Both the position numbers and the translations under genes were made by a program. Below are positions 20,761 to 32,704 of a stretch of 64,000 nt of DNA, piece after piece; the first letter of the stretch is position 1, and each line of letters begins with the position of its first letter. This DNA is from Otatea glauca (lineage: Eukaryota > Streptophyta > Magnoliopsida > Poales > Poaceae), in the NCBI GenBank assembly GCA_036346275.1, contig CM070715.1:71597667-71661666 (forward strand), in the 5' to 3' direction. The notes beneath the pieces were generated by a model that had not been told where the DNA came from, searched no databases, and saw only the letters and a list, made by a program, of their open reading frames with translations.

Positions 20761-23100
20761 GTGAAGGGTCGGTACGCAGCAGGCGGCAGCACACCATGGA
20801 AGAACTGACAACACCATAACCATATAGCTCCTCGCCCCAGGTTGCCATCACCTTTTCCTTTATAAAATATTCAGATAGATATGTACCGGGTCGCATTCCA
20901 AATAATGCACATGCAGCTATCACATGAGAACATGGCCTATGCAACAGGAGGGGTTTGTTACACGAGCATTGACATTCAGCCTGTAAGATGCACTCTTGGG
21001 TGATAACCTTCTGGTTTGTTCCCCGCCGTCCTTTATCCCTGCATATCACCTCGAAGCGCAGTGTTCGTGAACCTACTTTGATAGCTCTATGCTTGCCCGC
21101 CTTCTTACTCTTCTCATCCATGTATTTACTTATCATGCTTGAGTACAAGGCATTCTCATCTCTAATTACTACTTCAGCAGCTTTATGCCTATCCACAAAA
21201 TACTTGGTTGTACCCCGCAGCACTCCCTCAACAATTCCTACCAACGGAAGACACCTCATCCCTCTCATTACCCGGTTGTACACCTCCGCCAAGTTGGTCG
21301 TCATGACACCGTATCTAGCACCATGTGTGTCATGTAACAATGACCACTTCTCTTTGGGCTCATGCTTTATCCAGTCCGAGAAACATTTGATCGGCCTTTG
21401 CCTTCGACGACGACTCGTCGCCTCATCTTCTGTTGCCAGAGGGAATAAAAGCTCACTCGCTCTGTGTTACACTGCTAGTAGTCTTTTTGTGTTTTTTTGT
21501 TAGCTCATCAAGATTCTTCCAAAGAGTACGGAACTTGATATCTTGGTTTTGCTTACATAGCCTCTTGAACATGTTCATCAGTTCCTTATTCTTGAATTGC
21601 TTATAGAAGTTCGCGCCCAAATACCTCATGCACCATCACTCGCAAGTCACCCGGTCCGAAATGACTCCTCTTCCCTGCTTGCAATCTGTCGATGGCACTA
21701 AGCGCACCAAAGATTCTGTCATGCAGTATGCACACATTTTGGCGAGTTTTCACCACCCCGATCTTCAAGTTCCGCGGAACCACAGTCAACTCTCATAGTT
21801 CTCGCTTTCCACAAAGGCAAAGGCAACAAGCAGAATCTGGTTATTCGCGTCGACGTCCACAGCTGTCATTATTTGTCCTTTGTATTTCCCGATCAGGAAT
21901 GTGCCGTCCACACACAACAATGGACGGCAGTGATAGAACGCCCTATGCACGCTTCGAATGCGAAGAAAACTTTCTTCAGATGCCTCTTGTTCGGCCACTT
22001 GCTTGACGGACAGTCCTGATAATCATAAAAAGTACCAGGATTTCTTCCCTGAATGCAACTGAGCAGTGCGGGCAGATTATGGTACGAGTCTTCAAATTTT
22101 TCAAATCTCATTTCCAAGGCCTTCGCCGCCTCCATGCCTTCCCGTAGCTAATTGTGTATCAAATCTGCTCTCAATTGCTCGGATAATAGCACGGCTCAAA
22201 ATTCGAGTTCTCAACTATCTCCGGTACATGACACTCGCGATATACCGGACGACAGTTCTGTGAGCTACTGTGGTTTCCTCGCTTATACAACTATGTTGTT
22301 CAACCTTCAACATAGCCGCTGGGTGCCCCATTTGGGCTTGTACGCGTGCACTCTCCAGGGCACCCTTGCATCTCGCACACCACGTCAGTAGCAGGTTGGG
22401 GTGGACTTCTTAACCCCGAAAGTTCTTCTTAGTGATAAGGCCCAATCTTTGATAGCATCCCGTGCACCGCCTCTTTTGTGGGGTACATGTCTGTTAGGTC
22501 TCACCTCATTGTCGCTATACTGCCAAGGTGTATCATTGCCTTCATTTACAACCAGGTTATTAAATTGATGCGTGCTCCAATCTGCTGGCACAAGTGGCTC
22601 AACATCTTTATCTTCCTCATCCGAGTTATCGTCGTCTTCCACTTCTACTTGTTGATATTCAAGGTCTTCCTCTTACATCTATGCTATTACTTCCTCAATT
22701 TCCTCACCTTCGTCTACTTGCCCCCGCACATCTTGCCCAATGTTTCCATCATCCTCCCCAATCTCAACTTGCTCACCACTCTGGTAGACGATATCCTCAT
22801 TGCAACCTCGAACATGTTGCTCCCGCTAGACTCCCAATTTCAAGATCACCATAAGTGAACTCATTTTGAGCCTCACTACGCCATCGGCGTCCAATTCAAC
22901 TGCAAAATGACCCTTTCATACGCTTGAGCTGCCACTTCTCTTGTTTCATCCGAAACGTATAATACAACCAATTCAACATAGAAGCAAATGTCCACTCTTC
23001 GACCCTACTTAAACTTCTATCCACATACTGAAAGTTACTCAGATCCGCACCCTCCGAACCATACATGAAAACCCCTTCTCCAAAAAGATTCTAAATGGAA
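20714..23100 (-). pseudogene. MULE transposase (mudrA-like), frameshifted
   Basis: An N-terminal part (MYGSEGADLSNFQYVDRSLS, about 23070) and an acidic stretch lead into the MuDR-type DNA-binding region (ARDAIKDWALSLRRTFGVKKS, 22470-22400). Its conserved GCP...WRVHAYKPKW motif is broken by a one-base frameshift near 22350. The catalytic domain shows LCVDGTFLIGKYKGQIMTAV (first Asp, 21925-21870), CILHDRIFG (second Asp, 21720) and ARYGVMTTNLAEVYNRVMRG (21322-21262), followed by the SWIM zinc finger CQCSCN...HRPCSH (20970-20930). Length and domain order fit autonomous MULE transposases; the frameshifts near 22350, 22130 and 21780 make this copy a likely pseudogene. Confidence 0.88.
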
Positions 23101-23344
23101 CTCGTTCTGACATATCTGTGAACCTATTCATTAGCACACGAATTAATTACTCTTCATAAAAAGTACTATAAACTATAGGTATGTATATCTACACTTGCAA
23201 AAAATATCTACATTACTAAAAATATTCATATCTGCACTTGTATTTCTAAAAAACATCTACTGACTGTATGTACAACGCAGATAATCGTATGTTTTAGGTA
23301 GATAATTACTCATGTTTTGGACCGGTGTTTGTTAATGGGTCATC

Positions 23345-23802
23345 CTTACCCTAAACACTAAATTACTAAAAATATAAACACTACATCTAACCCTAAACAC
23401 TAAACAAAATAAACTGCGAAAATATTTACATCTAACCCTAACCCTAAACACTAAACAAAAAAATCGCGAAACTAATTAGATCTAACCCTAACCCTAAACA
23501 CTAAACAAAATAAACCGCGAAAATATTTACATCTAACCCTAACCCTAAACACTAAACAAAATAAACCGTGAAACTAATTAGATCTAACCCTAACACTAAA
23601 CACTAAACAAATTAAACCGCGAAAATATTTACATCTAACCCTAAACACTAAACAAAAAAACCGCGAAACTAATTAGATTTAACCCTAACCCTAAACACTA
23701 AACAAATTCAACCGCGAAAATATTTACATCTAACCCTAACCCTTCCTAAACACTAAACAAAAAAACCCACGAAACTAATTAGTTCTAACCCTAACCCTAA
23801 AC
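23345..23802. repeat. Telomere-like tandem array inside the MULE
   Basis: About eight units of roughly 53 bp, each containing CTAACCCTAACCCTAAACACTAAACAAA, with two alternating variants (CGAAAATATTTACAT and CGAAACTAATTAGAT) giving a roughly 106-bp higher-order period. The CCCTAA/CCCTAAA core resembles the plant telomere repeat. It sits upstream of the transposase and about 450 bp from the right TIR. Confidence 0.88.
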
Positions 23803-23949
23803 TACATAAAATGAAGCGTAAAAAAATTACTTGCACAGCCGCCGCTCTTCTTCCCCTTCTTTTCTTCTCTTCCTCCCTTCTCTTTTCTCTCTTCACCCTC
23901 TTCTCTTCTCCCTCCCGTTCTTCTTCTCTCGGCCGAGCGTGCGGTTTTA

Positions 23950-24243
23950 GTAGCACTCAAGTCGCCCTCTGGTTGGGCGACAGGAGGCCGCCCGCGCCCC
24001 TGTCGCCCAACCGTTCATCGATTTTGGCTTTGTCGCCCGTTGGGAGGGCGATTTTGCCGTTGTCGCCCGTTGGGAGGGCGACGTTGCACTTGTCGCCAAC
24101 TGACGTGGCGCTTGTCGCCAAACCCTAGGGCGATTAGCCTCTGTCGCCCAACCAACGAGCGACAGGGGTATATTTTTGAAAAAAAAATTATTCGGTGATA
24201 TAGTTTTTAATTTGAATTAAAAAATGTATTATTAAAAAAATTC
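23950..24243. repeat. MULE right TIR and subterminal GTCGCC repeats
   Basis: TTGTCGCCCGTTGGGAGGGCGA occurs twice (24030-24082) with several further GTCGCC / GGGCGA half-sites, then the right TIR (about 24155-24243), inverted relative to the left end. The sites may be transposase-binding motifs; this is inferred from position only. Confidence 0.8.
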
Positions 24244-24253
24244 TGTAGAAGAC

Positions 24254-25483
24254 ACCAATTCTCGCTAATCTGATGTCACTCTCACCAATTCTTTGGTGAG
24301 GATAGACCCTGTTGTTGTCACATGGCATGCCTCACTTCATTCCCTCTTCTCTTCTCCTTTCTCACCCCTTCCTCTAATATAAAATTTTGATTCGAAATTT
24401 TCAGATGAATCAAAACTTTCGGTTCGAAAAATTTCGAATTAAAAACTTCTGGTTTGAAAACTTTTCATTCAACCAAAAACTTTCTGTTTAAAAGCCCTCG
24501 GTTCGAAAACTCTCGATTCAGCTGAGAACTTTCGATTCAAAAACTTTCGGTTTGAAAACTTTAAGTTCGAAATTTTTCGGTTGGAAAAATTTTGGTTTGA
24601 AAACTTTCGATTCGAAAAACTTTTGGTTCAATAACATCCGATTCAAAAAAATTTGGTTTGAAAGGCTTCTGATTAAAAAATGTTTAAAAAATACTTCCTA
24701 TTCAAAAATTTAAAAAGAAATTTGAAAACAAGAACTTTATTGAGTTTGAAAGGAAGGGAACGAGAGAGAAAGAAAGAAAGAAAGAAAAGGATACCAAGTA
24801 CCACAAAAAAAGAGCATTCGAGGGGAAAGGAATATAAAGGAAAGAAAATGGTGCTACTATATATCGCAACAAAAGACGTCATCTAGAGGATGGGTGAGGA
24901 TAACCTCAAAATAGCATTCCCGGAAAAACCACAAGTTCAGGTCCAACCTGGTTAGCTGGGATCTCGAACACTCAGCAGTGAAAGTTTCATAGATCAGAAA
25001 TGTCAAAGAATAACTTTCGCTCGAGCAAGTACACGGTCCAATTATCATGTCAAATTCACAATGGCTAACAACTGTCCGTCGTGATAACCAAAATAGCAAA
25101 TATACTACACGCGCACGGCGCACACGACAAGGCGCTGCTGATAGTCCTAACTCGAGCAATGGACAAATTGATAATTGGGTTCCAAAATACACATGTCAAG
25201 GTAGTAGTACTTTTCTACAGCTAAAATAGTTGTACAAAGAAAGGGCAGAATAGATCACATGGCTGCTGATTTCTGCTAGTATGAACAGTACGACAACTTA
25301 GCAAGGTACAAGAACATCACAGCGCACGTCTTGCCGACACTGCATTTTCCATTGCACATAAGGTATGATACAGAAGGTTCTATACTACAAAACCAACAAC
25401 TTGATCTTCAGGAACCCCTATTGAGTTGGCCGCCATTCTTAACACACAATGAGGAACACACAGCTCGGGGAGAAAACTGACCT
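24254..25483. other. Low-complexity flank and Gbeta 3' region
   Basis: 24370-24680 is a degenerate short-period repeat of TTCGAAAACTTTCGGTT-type words. A GAAA microsatellite follows (24765-24785). The part nearest 25483 should be the 3' UTR of the Gbeta gene. A minus-strand AATAAA occurs near 24738, rather distant from the stop, so the real poly(A) site is uncertain. Confidence 0.5.
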
Positions 25484-28400
25484 TCAAACTATTTTCCGGT
25501 GCCCGCTGAAGGCCCAAATCTGAACATTTTTGACAAGTAGCAACTTGAATGTCAGAATGCTGGAGTACACTACAAATTATTTTATTTCATTTTCTCTCTG
25601 GGAATGTATATGGGAAATGCTGAGCTCAAAACTTTGCAATTCTCTGGGATCTCCATTAGTGATAAAATGCCTCATTGAGATGGGAAAAAAATATAGCCCA
25701 CTGAGAAGTAAGGCCATTGATAATGAGTAATGTCAATGTGCAAACCAAAGGGTACTACTCCTAGTCTAACATCAACTAACATTCATGCATGCAGGATTCC
25801 CATTTCCCAAACAACATGACAGCTAAACTAGCAAAATATTGCATATTCAAAGTATCCCTTTATATCTTCATATCGAAATTCAAAAGTGTTAACCTATGAT
25901 ACATGTACCTTTTCAGTTAGTTAGGAGGCCGAATTGATGGCGCAAAGTGCACAAAGTTATTTCAACGGAAATTCAAGGAATGCACAAGCAATTAATTTGG
26001 AAATAACAAAGAGCATAAGATGTAATTAATTTGCCTTACAACTGCTAGTTCCATTCTAGCACAATTATTAATGTTAAGGCAAAACATTCCATGCAATGCA
26101 ATTGATCAAGCAGTAAAAACATAGTATATCAAAAGCACCTTCCTCACCTTCAAATTTTTGTCCCAACTTCCTGTACACAACGCACTTCCATCAGATGAAA
26201 GCCCTAGGCAGCTTATACGGCCCTCATGAGAGTTTTGGAGGGTTCCCAGATTAAGTACCACCTGCGCCGTTTTTAAAAGTATTCACAAATCAACAAACTT
26301 TCACAAGTGATAATAGTATAAGCAATACAGAAAGATAGGTGGTGCATGATGTGAGGCAGATGCTATATATTTCACAGATTGGCACAAGCCTAGCCCTAGT
26401 AGCTTCAATTATTGTGTTGGCCCAATCTAAATCCTATTCTCTGAATCTTCTTGGCCTAGTGCAGGAACCTTTTAATACAAGGTGATCTGCAACAGCATCC
26501 TCTAATGCATGAATTACATACATAGATGATGTAGAAACTAAGAACAGAACATGGCCTACATACCACTCAAGAACATAGCCCAATGCAAAATATGATTTAT
26601 GTGTTATCATGATTGATATTTGGTGACGCATATCTCAAAGGGGAAATGCAGCTAGTTCCTTTTTTAATCACATACTTTCCCCTGTGGCTAATGTCCACTT
26701 AATGATTACAATCACATCTAAATGCTAAATTACTGCTGCATTGTAATGGAGTTAAGCTTACGTAATTTGTAGATAAAATCGGTAGTGTTACTAGCCTGAC
26801 TTTGACATTTTTTAACTTTGACTCTTGACTTTTGTTAGTTTATATGGTAAATAAACTGTGCCATATTCAGTTTCCTCTTCCACAAAAGGAAATCCCAACT
26901 GTTGTGATACAGTAAAATATTCCACAGTAATTTGATCAATATTATTTTTAGTGTCCGGTTTTCTTCCCACTATATAAGCTGTAGTTAAATTCATGGAAAA
27001 TGTACAAAATGCAAACCTCAGCAAGAAGTGTGTCCCACACATAACAGTCACCATTGGAGTATCCAGCAAAAAGGAGCCTTCCTGATATTGAAAATGCAAT
27101 AGATGTAACAATAGGAAGTTCATTATCATTTCTATCAGGCTCCCGATTGTACACTTGAAGTTGATGCCCTGTTCTCATGTCAAACAATCTACATGTACCA
27201 TCATCTGAACCAGTACCAAACCTCTGGCCATCAGGGAAAAACCTGACACTGTTAATATCACCCTCATGTCCATGATAAGTTTGAACTGCCCGGCTTGCAA
27301 TTCTGATATCCCACAGCCTTACAGTTGCATCACATGAACCCGAGACAAACATATTTGTGTTTAACGAGTTGATGGACAGACTGAAGTGGTAAAAGAAATA
27401 GATCAGAACACTCGAAGAACAAACCAGCACGCACATAAAAGTATAGAAACTTACATATTTCGACCAAATTAAACCAGTATTTTCAGCAGTACATTTTAAA
27501 TCTTAAACACAACCATGCTGCCACTGTGCCACATACTAATATGTTAATGTATTTGCCTCGTGCACATGAGCTAATTGATTAGTAATCAGTGCCTCAACTC
27601 TGTTCAGATAATTGTATTCACCATTGATGATTTATATCACCAAACTTTAAGGAATAGTGTTAGACCAAACGCTGCCTGTGCTGCATGTGACAACATTGCA
27701 TACTAGTTATATGTTATTATTAATTACAGCCAGCTCTTAAAAGCAAACTTGCACCGTCTAATTTGTGCAGCGAACAAAGGTCTAACCCATCATTCTTTAC
27801 ATAGACTGGCCACTCAGAGCAAGTGTACAATTAACGGGTGAAGCTTTCACAATAATACTGTGAAACTTTGTTCAACACCACATTGATAACAATCAATAAA
27901 ATTTGTACAGCATTAACTGCGTTTTTGGTAATAAAATATTCACAAATTAAATTAGTAAATATGTCAACCCAGTGTCCAGTATCTGAAGTTGAAAATGCAA
28001 CATGTGAGAAGATTTCAATTAACTACAAGAAGAATTAAATGTAATGCAACAATAAGCATCATGTCCAAATGGGCAAGTCATGAAAGAAGAAAAAAACAAT
28101 TACCTCAAAACATCAGCTGTATGGCCTGATGGAAATTCACCTCCAAATATTGATATCCTTTGGCCAGTAGTCACATCCCACAAGACACACGTTTGGTCAC
28201 CTGAGCACGTAATTAGGCGGGTTTCCTGATCTGGGACGTACTGACAGGACGAAACATAGCCTTTGTGTCCAGTAAGTATTCTTGATACTGGTATGTTCCC
28301 ATCTCTGTCTACTTGTGAGTTAAGATTGAAGATAGAGCATGCACTATCAAGACCACCACAGGCAACAGATTGTCCATTGGGTGCAAAAGCACATGTCATC

Positions 28401-31400
28401 ACCCATGGACAGTGTAGCTTTATGGCATGAGTTTTCTGACTTGTTAAAGCATTCCATACAATTAGCCTTCCATCTTGTGAGGCGCTGACTATCCAATTCT
28501 TTTCAGGCGTCCAATCCAGAGAATATACCTGTGTTAACTCATGAGTTAATACTAGTTATAAAACCACGAAGCCATTTGACATGCGAAATTTTGTGAACTA
28601 CTATCCTAAAAAGAAATCTGAAGTGTTCAACTACCAAAGCAAAGTGGCAGAACCTAAAATTAGGTATCTTAGAGTAGTTGGAAGCAGTCCTAGATATCAC
28701 AAATTCTTAGCATCATGGATTTTTCTGTTTTTTATAATGTTTTTAAAAATTGCCAACCGGTATGTGTTCAGTCACCCACCTAGTAGTGATTATACTGCCT
28801 ATGCAGCCTGACTATGTGGCCTAACCAGCAATTATATGCTAACAAGTAGGGTCACCCTTGTATACAGACCAGTAGACCCATTTTTATAATAGTAGTTCTT
28901 TGTTAATTGGCAACAAAACATATTATCATCATCTTGAGAATGAATATCAAACTCCCAAGATCATGAGAAATGATGAATTTCTACCAAGCATGTCTGTCAC
29001 CTAGCTATAACAAACAGGCTACATTAGATAGTGAGAAATGGAGACTTTCTAGTAGGGACACAAATCCTCCGCAGTAGCAACTGCAGGAGCACAGTAGTGG
29101 CCATTAGGGTATGCTCCCATCGTCCAATCAAGACTCAAGAGCTCAGAAAACTGGGTAATAACTACTGCAGTAATAGATGCTATATCGCAATAAATGGACA
29201 GTAGTCGCTGCAGAAATTACTGTAGAGGGTATGTATACAATTAGCAATGTTACTTGGACACGGATATAGGAGTCGGAATCTGACTCGGACTCAGGGTGTC
29301 CAATTTGGCAAAAAAATTTGGACACGGGAACTACTACTCATAATCGGACATGGGTCTCGGAATCCGACTCGGATTCTGGGTGTCCGATTCGGCAAAATTT
29401 TTTTGACACGAGCGTCCGAGTAACACTGCCAATTAGTAGTTGCGCCTGTATCTGTCTTTGCATGTTTTCTTTGCAGACATGCATTTTTGCGAATATTGAA
29501 TAGTGAAATAATGAGCTGAAAAGAATAACTTACTAGGTGCATTGTCTAAATATAGTTTCGAAAATTTGGTGTCTTATATGTAAAAAAACTATATTTTTTT
29601 TCTAAAAATGACAAATAAACCAAAACAAGGCACCCATGGACAATCTTTTTCCATCTGGAAAGAAAGCATCAAGTCTGCAAATGTACAAAACTGTAAGGTT
29701 TTTCTTTTATAAAGAAGATGTATCATGGAATCATAAGGAATATCACTCAGACAGTTTTCTAAGTAGATGCGCATCAGCAAATAAAAAAAACCATCAGCTT
29801 CTGATGAACTAACAACGACTGTAGCAAGCTTTATCAAATGGATTGTCAAAGGACCCAATCAAATGGATTGTCACAACACCCAATGAATGAATCAGTAAAT
29901 GTTACATGCAACACTGATTAGAGTGGACAAAACAACAACAAACTATGCTCCTAGAGTCTAATGTTGGTAACAGAAAACTAAATCATGCATCCCTGCCCAA
30001 GTGCTCCAACAAGCAGAAAACTGTTCCATGAACAAGTCTCTACACCACTGCTGCAGCTAAATCAAATAGTGAAATTTTGACAGTTCCCATAAAAAACACA
30101 AAAACAGCATATGTACACAGGGAACATCTTGTATAATAAGCCCAAACATCAGCTTAATTATGGTACTGCTTGCTTCATTACTAGAATCTGACTGACTGAT
30201 TTGATGGAGTGATCATATGCTAAACCATCTTTCTAGGGAAAACAAATGGATAGGATACAAGCCTGCTATTTGGTTAAATGAATAATACCTAGATTTTTCT
30301 ACACTCTACATTTTGTATTGCAGCTGTTTTTCAAACAATAACACGAAAGGACCAGGGAATAACATAGTAGTAATAGTACTTTATCACAAAGGAAAGCATT
30401 TTCAAGGAAAGCCATCCATGGAATGGCATAATTACAATGCTTGCATCATGCTTGACCCTGCTTAACTCCAATCCAGTCGTGACAGTGAGCATCTCATAGA
30501 TTGTTACTGTTTGTATTGAAGCTTTGATAGTAGTGTTGACTGAGGGATGGAACAATGGAAGGAGCAGATTTGAATAGATTGATAATATCCATTCCTCAAT
30601 TAGATTTTAAAATCTTAAACAGGTAAATTATGATTATGAAATTGCAATCCAATTCAACCCAGCCACACATCTGTCTATGCGTAGGATTATCTGAATAGGA
30701 TGCTAAATCACTAAACTAAGAATCAAGGCATGCCTAAATACTGCAAAGCACAATAATTTTATGGGAAATTTTGCTCAGAAGCACCCAGGATCAATATTTT
30801 ACTACAGAACATTACAATTGTCTTGGACTGCAATATAACATCCTAACATCTTTGTTATCTTTTCTGTTCAGGACAGCCCTTAGTAGGGTAAGAAGACCAG
30901 TTTTCCCTTGTTCTCTTTTTTGCTCTTGCCCCAAAAGGCAGGGGCTTTGGAGTCAAAACTTTCTCCTCTCTCCTAGTATAAAGCCACGTTCTTCTCCTAT
31001 AATATAATCTCTTCTTCTCAACCATTTACCTATCCAAACGAGAGGCAATTTGGGCATTTCCTAATTTATCTTGTCCAATTACCATGCACCATTAGTCACG
31101 GGTGAAAAATGTGACAGTAATTTCATCTGGCATAATTTCACATGTTTAGGATGTTATAGTGCATTCCAAGACGATTGCAATATTATCTAGCAAAATATCG
31201 AACTTTGGATGCTACAAAGCAAATATACCCTAATTTTATTCACTTATTGGATTGGACTCAATTGCTAAATAGAAGCCCAATCATAAAATTTTTATGTAAG
31301 CAGACAAAGACATTGTCGGACCAACTGTTGGTAAATGTTTACAAAGTTTGACCCTTGAAACTCATAAGGGCCTTATATTTTGAAATGGAGGAAGTACCAA

Positions 31401-32704
31401 ACTTCCCCTAAACAATGCATCTCCAGCCCATATTTCAGTTTATTGACCATTTATGACATAACAAAACAAAAGTGCGCAAAAATAGAAAAGTGCCAAATTG
31501 GATTGTTTGTGCCCTACGTTACCATGAATTCAAGTTCCTCGAACAACCATTCCCAAACACAAGCTAACTTCACTCTAATCTACAGAACTGAGTCTCAAGA
31601 AAACTTAAACAATACTAAATCCACACCAAATTAGGCTAAATCATCAGCATTTATCAAACAAGCATCGAACACAATATCAAGGTATGCAACTGGAGGCACC
31701 AAACCTCATCTCGGCGAACAAACTTACATCTCAGAGGTCGACCCTAGAAGCTATCACTTTTCTAGCCCTTTGACAAACTTTTTTTTTGTTGCAAATTTGG
31801 CCCCTTTCCAAACGTAATTACAAAAATAGCCTCCTCCCCGACTACGGAAGCGCTAGCAGGCAACACATGTCACCTGCCGCGCTCCCGTACTGCGGCAGGA
31901 GGTATCGTGTAGCAGGTGCTTGGAAGGAGCACTATCGAGCCATGGGATCTCGGTAGCATGAATGCACCCATTTAATTAAGCAAAAGTCGTTAATTAAGTG
32001 GTTAATCAAGTGATTAATTAATTAAAAGTGAATGATGATTAATGAGACAATTTCTTGCCAAGCCATGGGACCTCGGTAGGATCTGTCGACACTTCTGCGG
32101 CCAGAGAGGGGGCTATTTTTACAATTACGTTTAGGAGGTCATATTTGCAAAAAAAAAAATCAGGGGCTATACAAGTGATGACTTCTCGACCCTATGATCA
32201 AATCTTACTAACCGTGACAAACCTTGAAGTTAGGAATTGCTCATACTACTATAACCTACTTCCAATTTCCACTATTCCCAATCGTAACAACTGCCAAACC
32301 TCACCCATCTCTACTTCCCAATTCAACTCCCAAAAACGTGCAACTGAAAGAAAAGTCACAAAAGCTGCGTCGAAATTGAGGAAAGAGACCAAGGTCAACC
32401 AATCAACAACCTTTCCGCTGTGGCCCTGCAGCGTGCGGCAGCACACCAGATCCGTCGGGTTGAAGCTCACCGCCGTTCTTCCCTGTGCCTTCGAGTACCT
32501 CTCCACTGCACAGCCACACACAAAACAATCAGCAAAAGTTCCCAAATTCCCCGAACCCTCGAGAGCTCCCTGCCGGGGCATGAGAGAGGCCCCACCGTCG
32601 GTGTCGAGGAGCGTCTGCCGCCGATGCCGGAGCCGCTCGCGCAGAGATTTTACCGATGCCGTCGCCACCGCGTGCTTCTCCTTGAGCTCCGCCACGGACG
32701 CCAT
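25484..32704 (-). CDS. RGB1/AGB1 orthologue: Heterotrimeric G-protein beta subunit (WD40), six coding exons
   Basis: Coding exons are 32704-32596, 32505-32411, 28528-28104, 27380-27017, 26261-26148 and 25519-25484; all introns are GT-AG, and the total of 1143 bp encodes 380 residues plus TGA, the usual length of grass Gbeta. The N-terminus MASVAELKEKHAVATASVKS is the coiled coil that binds Ggamma. Seven WD40 repeats follow, with typical GH...WD spacing (LQGHSGKVYSLDW, ILTGHKGYVSSC, FGTGSDDGTCRLFD, LCTGSWDKNLKIW), and the protein ends FSGHRKIV. Gbeta works with Galpha and Ggamma at the plasma membrane in hormone, defence and growth signalling. The start is chosen because it begins the conserved coiled coil and because the splice phases agree. 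Every exon is open, so it looks functional. Intron sizes are 90, 3882, 723, 755 and 628 bp. Confidence 0.97.
29245..29428. mobile_element. Small hAT-type MITE (184 bp) in Gbeta intron 2
   Basis: The ends are CAATGTTACTTGGACAC and the reverse complement of GTCCGAGTAACACTG. Flanks ACAATTAG (29237-29244) and CCAATTAG (29429-29436) match at 7 of 8 bases, as for a hAT TSD. The interior holds two direct copies of a GGANTCNGACTCGGANTCNGGGTGTCC-type segment, about 75-80 bp apart. Confidence 0.75.
31736..32190. mobile_element. MITE-like element with about 65-bp inverted ends in Gbeta intron 2
   Basis: The left end (TATCACTTTTCTAGCCC ... CCAAACGTAATTACAAAAATAGCC) and right end (GGCTATTTTTACAATTACGTTTAGG ... 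GGGGCTATACAAGTGATG) are inverted copies. The ends could extend to GGTCGA / TCGACC. No clean TSD was found, so the exact borders and the superfamily (Mutator-type suspected) are open. Confidence 0.6.

Larger units (their letters stand above)
15699..24243 (-). mobile_element. Mutator-like element (MULE), 8545 bp, 10-bp TSD, three-gene cargo
   Basis: Both ends start GAATTTTTTTAA and continue as imperfect inverted repeats for about 90 bp, through AATTCAAATT and CAAAAATATACCCNTGTCGC. The flanks carry the perfect 10-bp duplication TGTAGAAGAC (15689-15698 and 24244-24253), within the 9-11 bp expected for MULEs. On the minus strand it carries a mudrA-type transposase, a plant mobile domain gene and a GRF-zinc-finger-like gene. 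The transposase has frameshifts, so this copy is probably defective, but the TSD being perfect argues that the insertion is not very old. Confidence 0.95.

Noticed and set aside
22478..22858. Plus-strand hydrophobic frame (126 codons)
   Set aside because: Antisense to the acidic N-terminal part of the MULE transposase; hydrophobicity is the mirror of acidic codons.
23811..24128. Plus-strand frame starting MKRKKITCTAAALLPLLFF that resembles a signal peptide
   Set aside because: Spans pyrimidine-rich and GTCGCC-repeat DNA at the MULE right end; the apparent signal peptide is a translation of a CTT/TCT tract.
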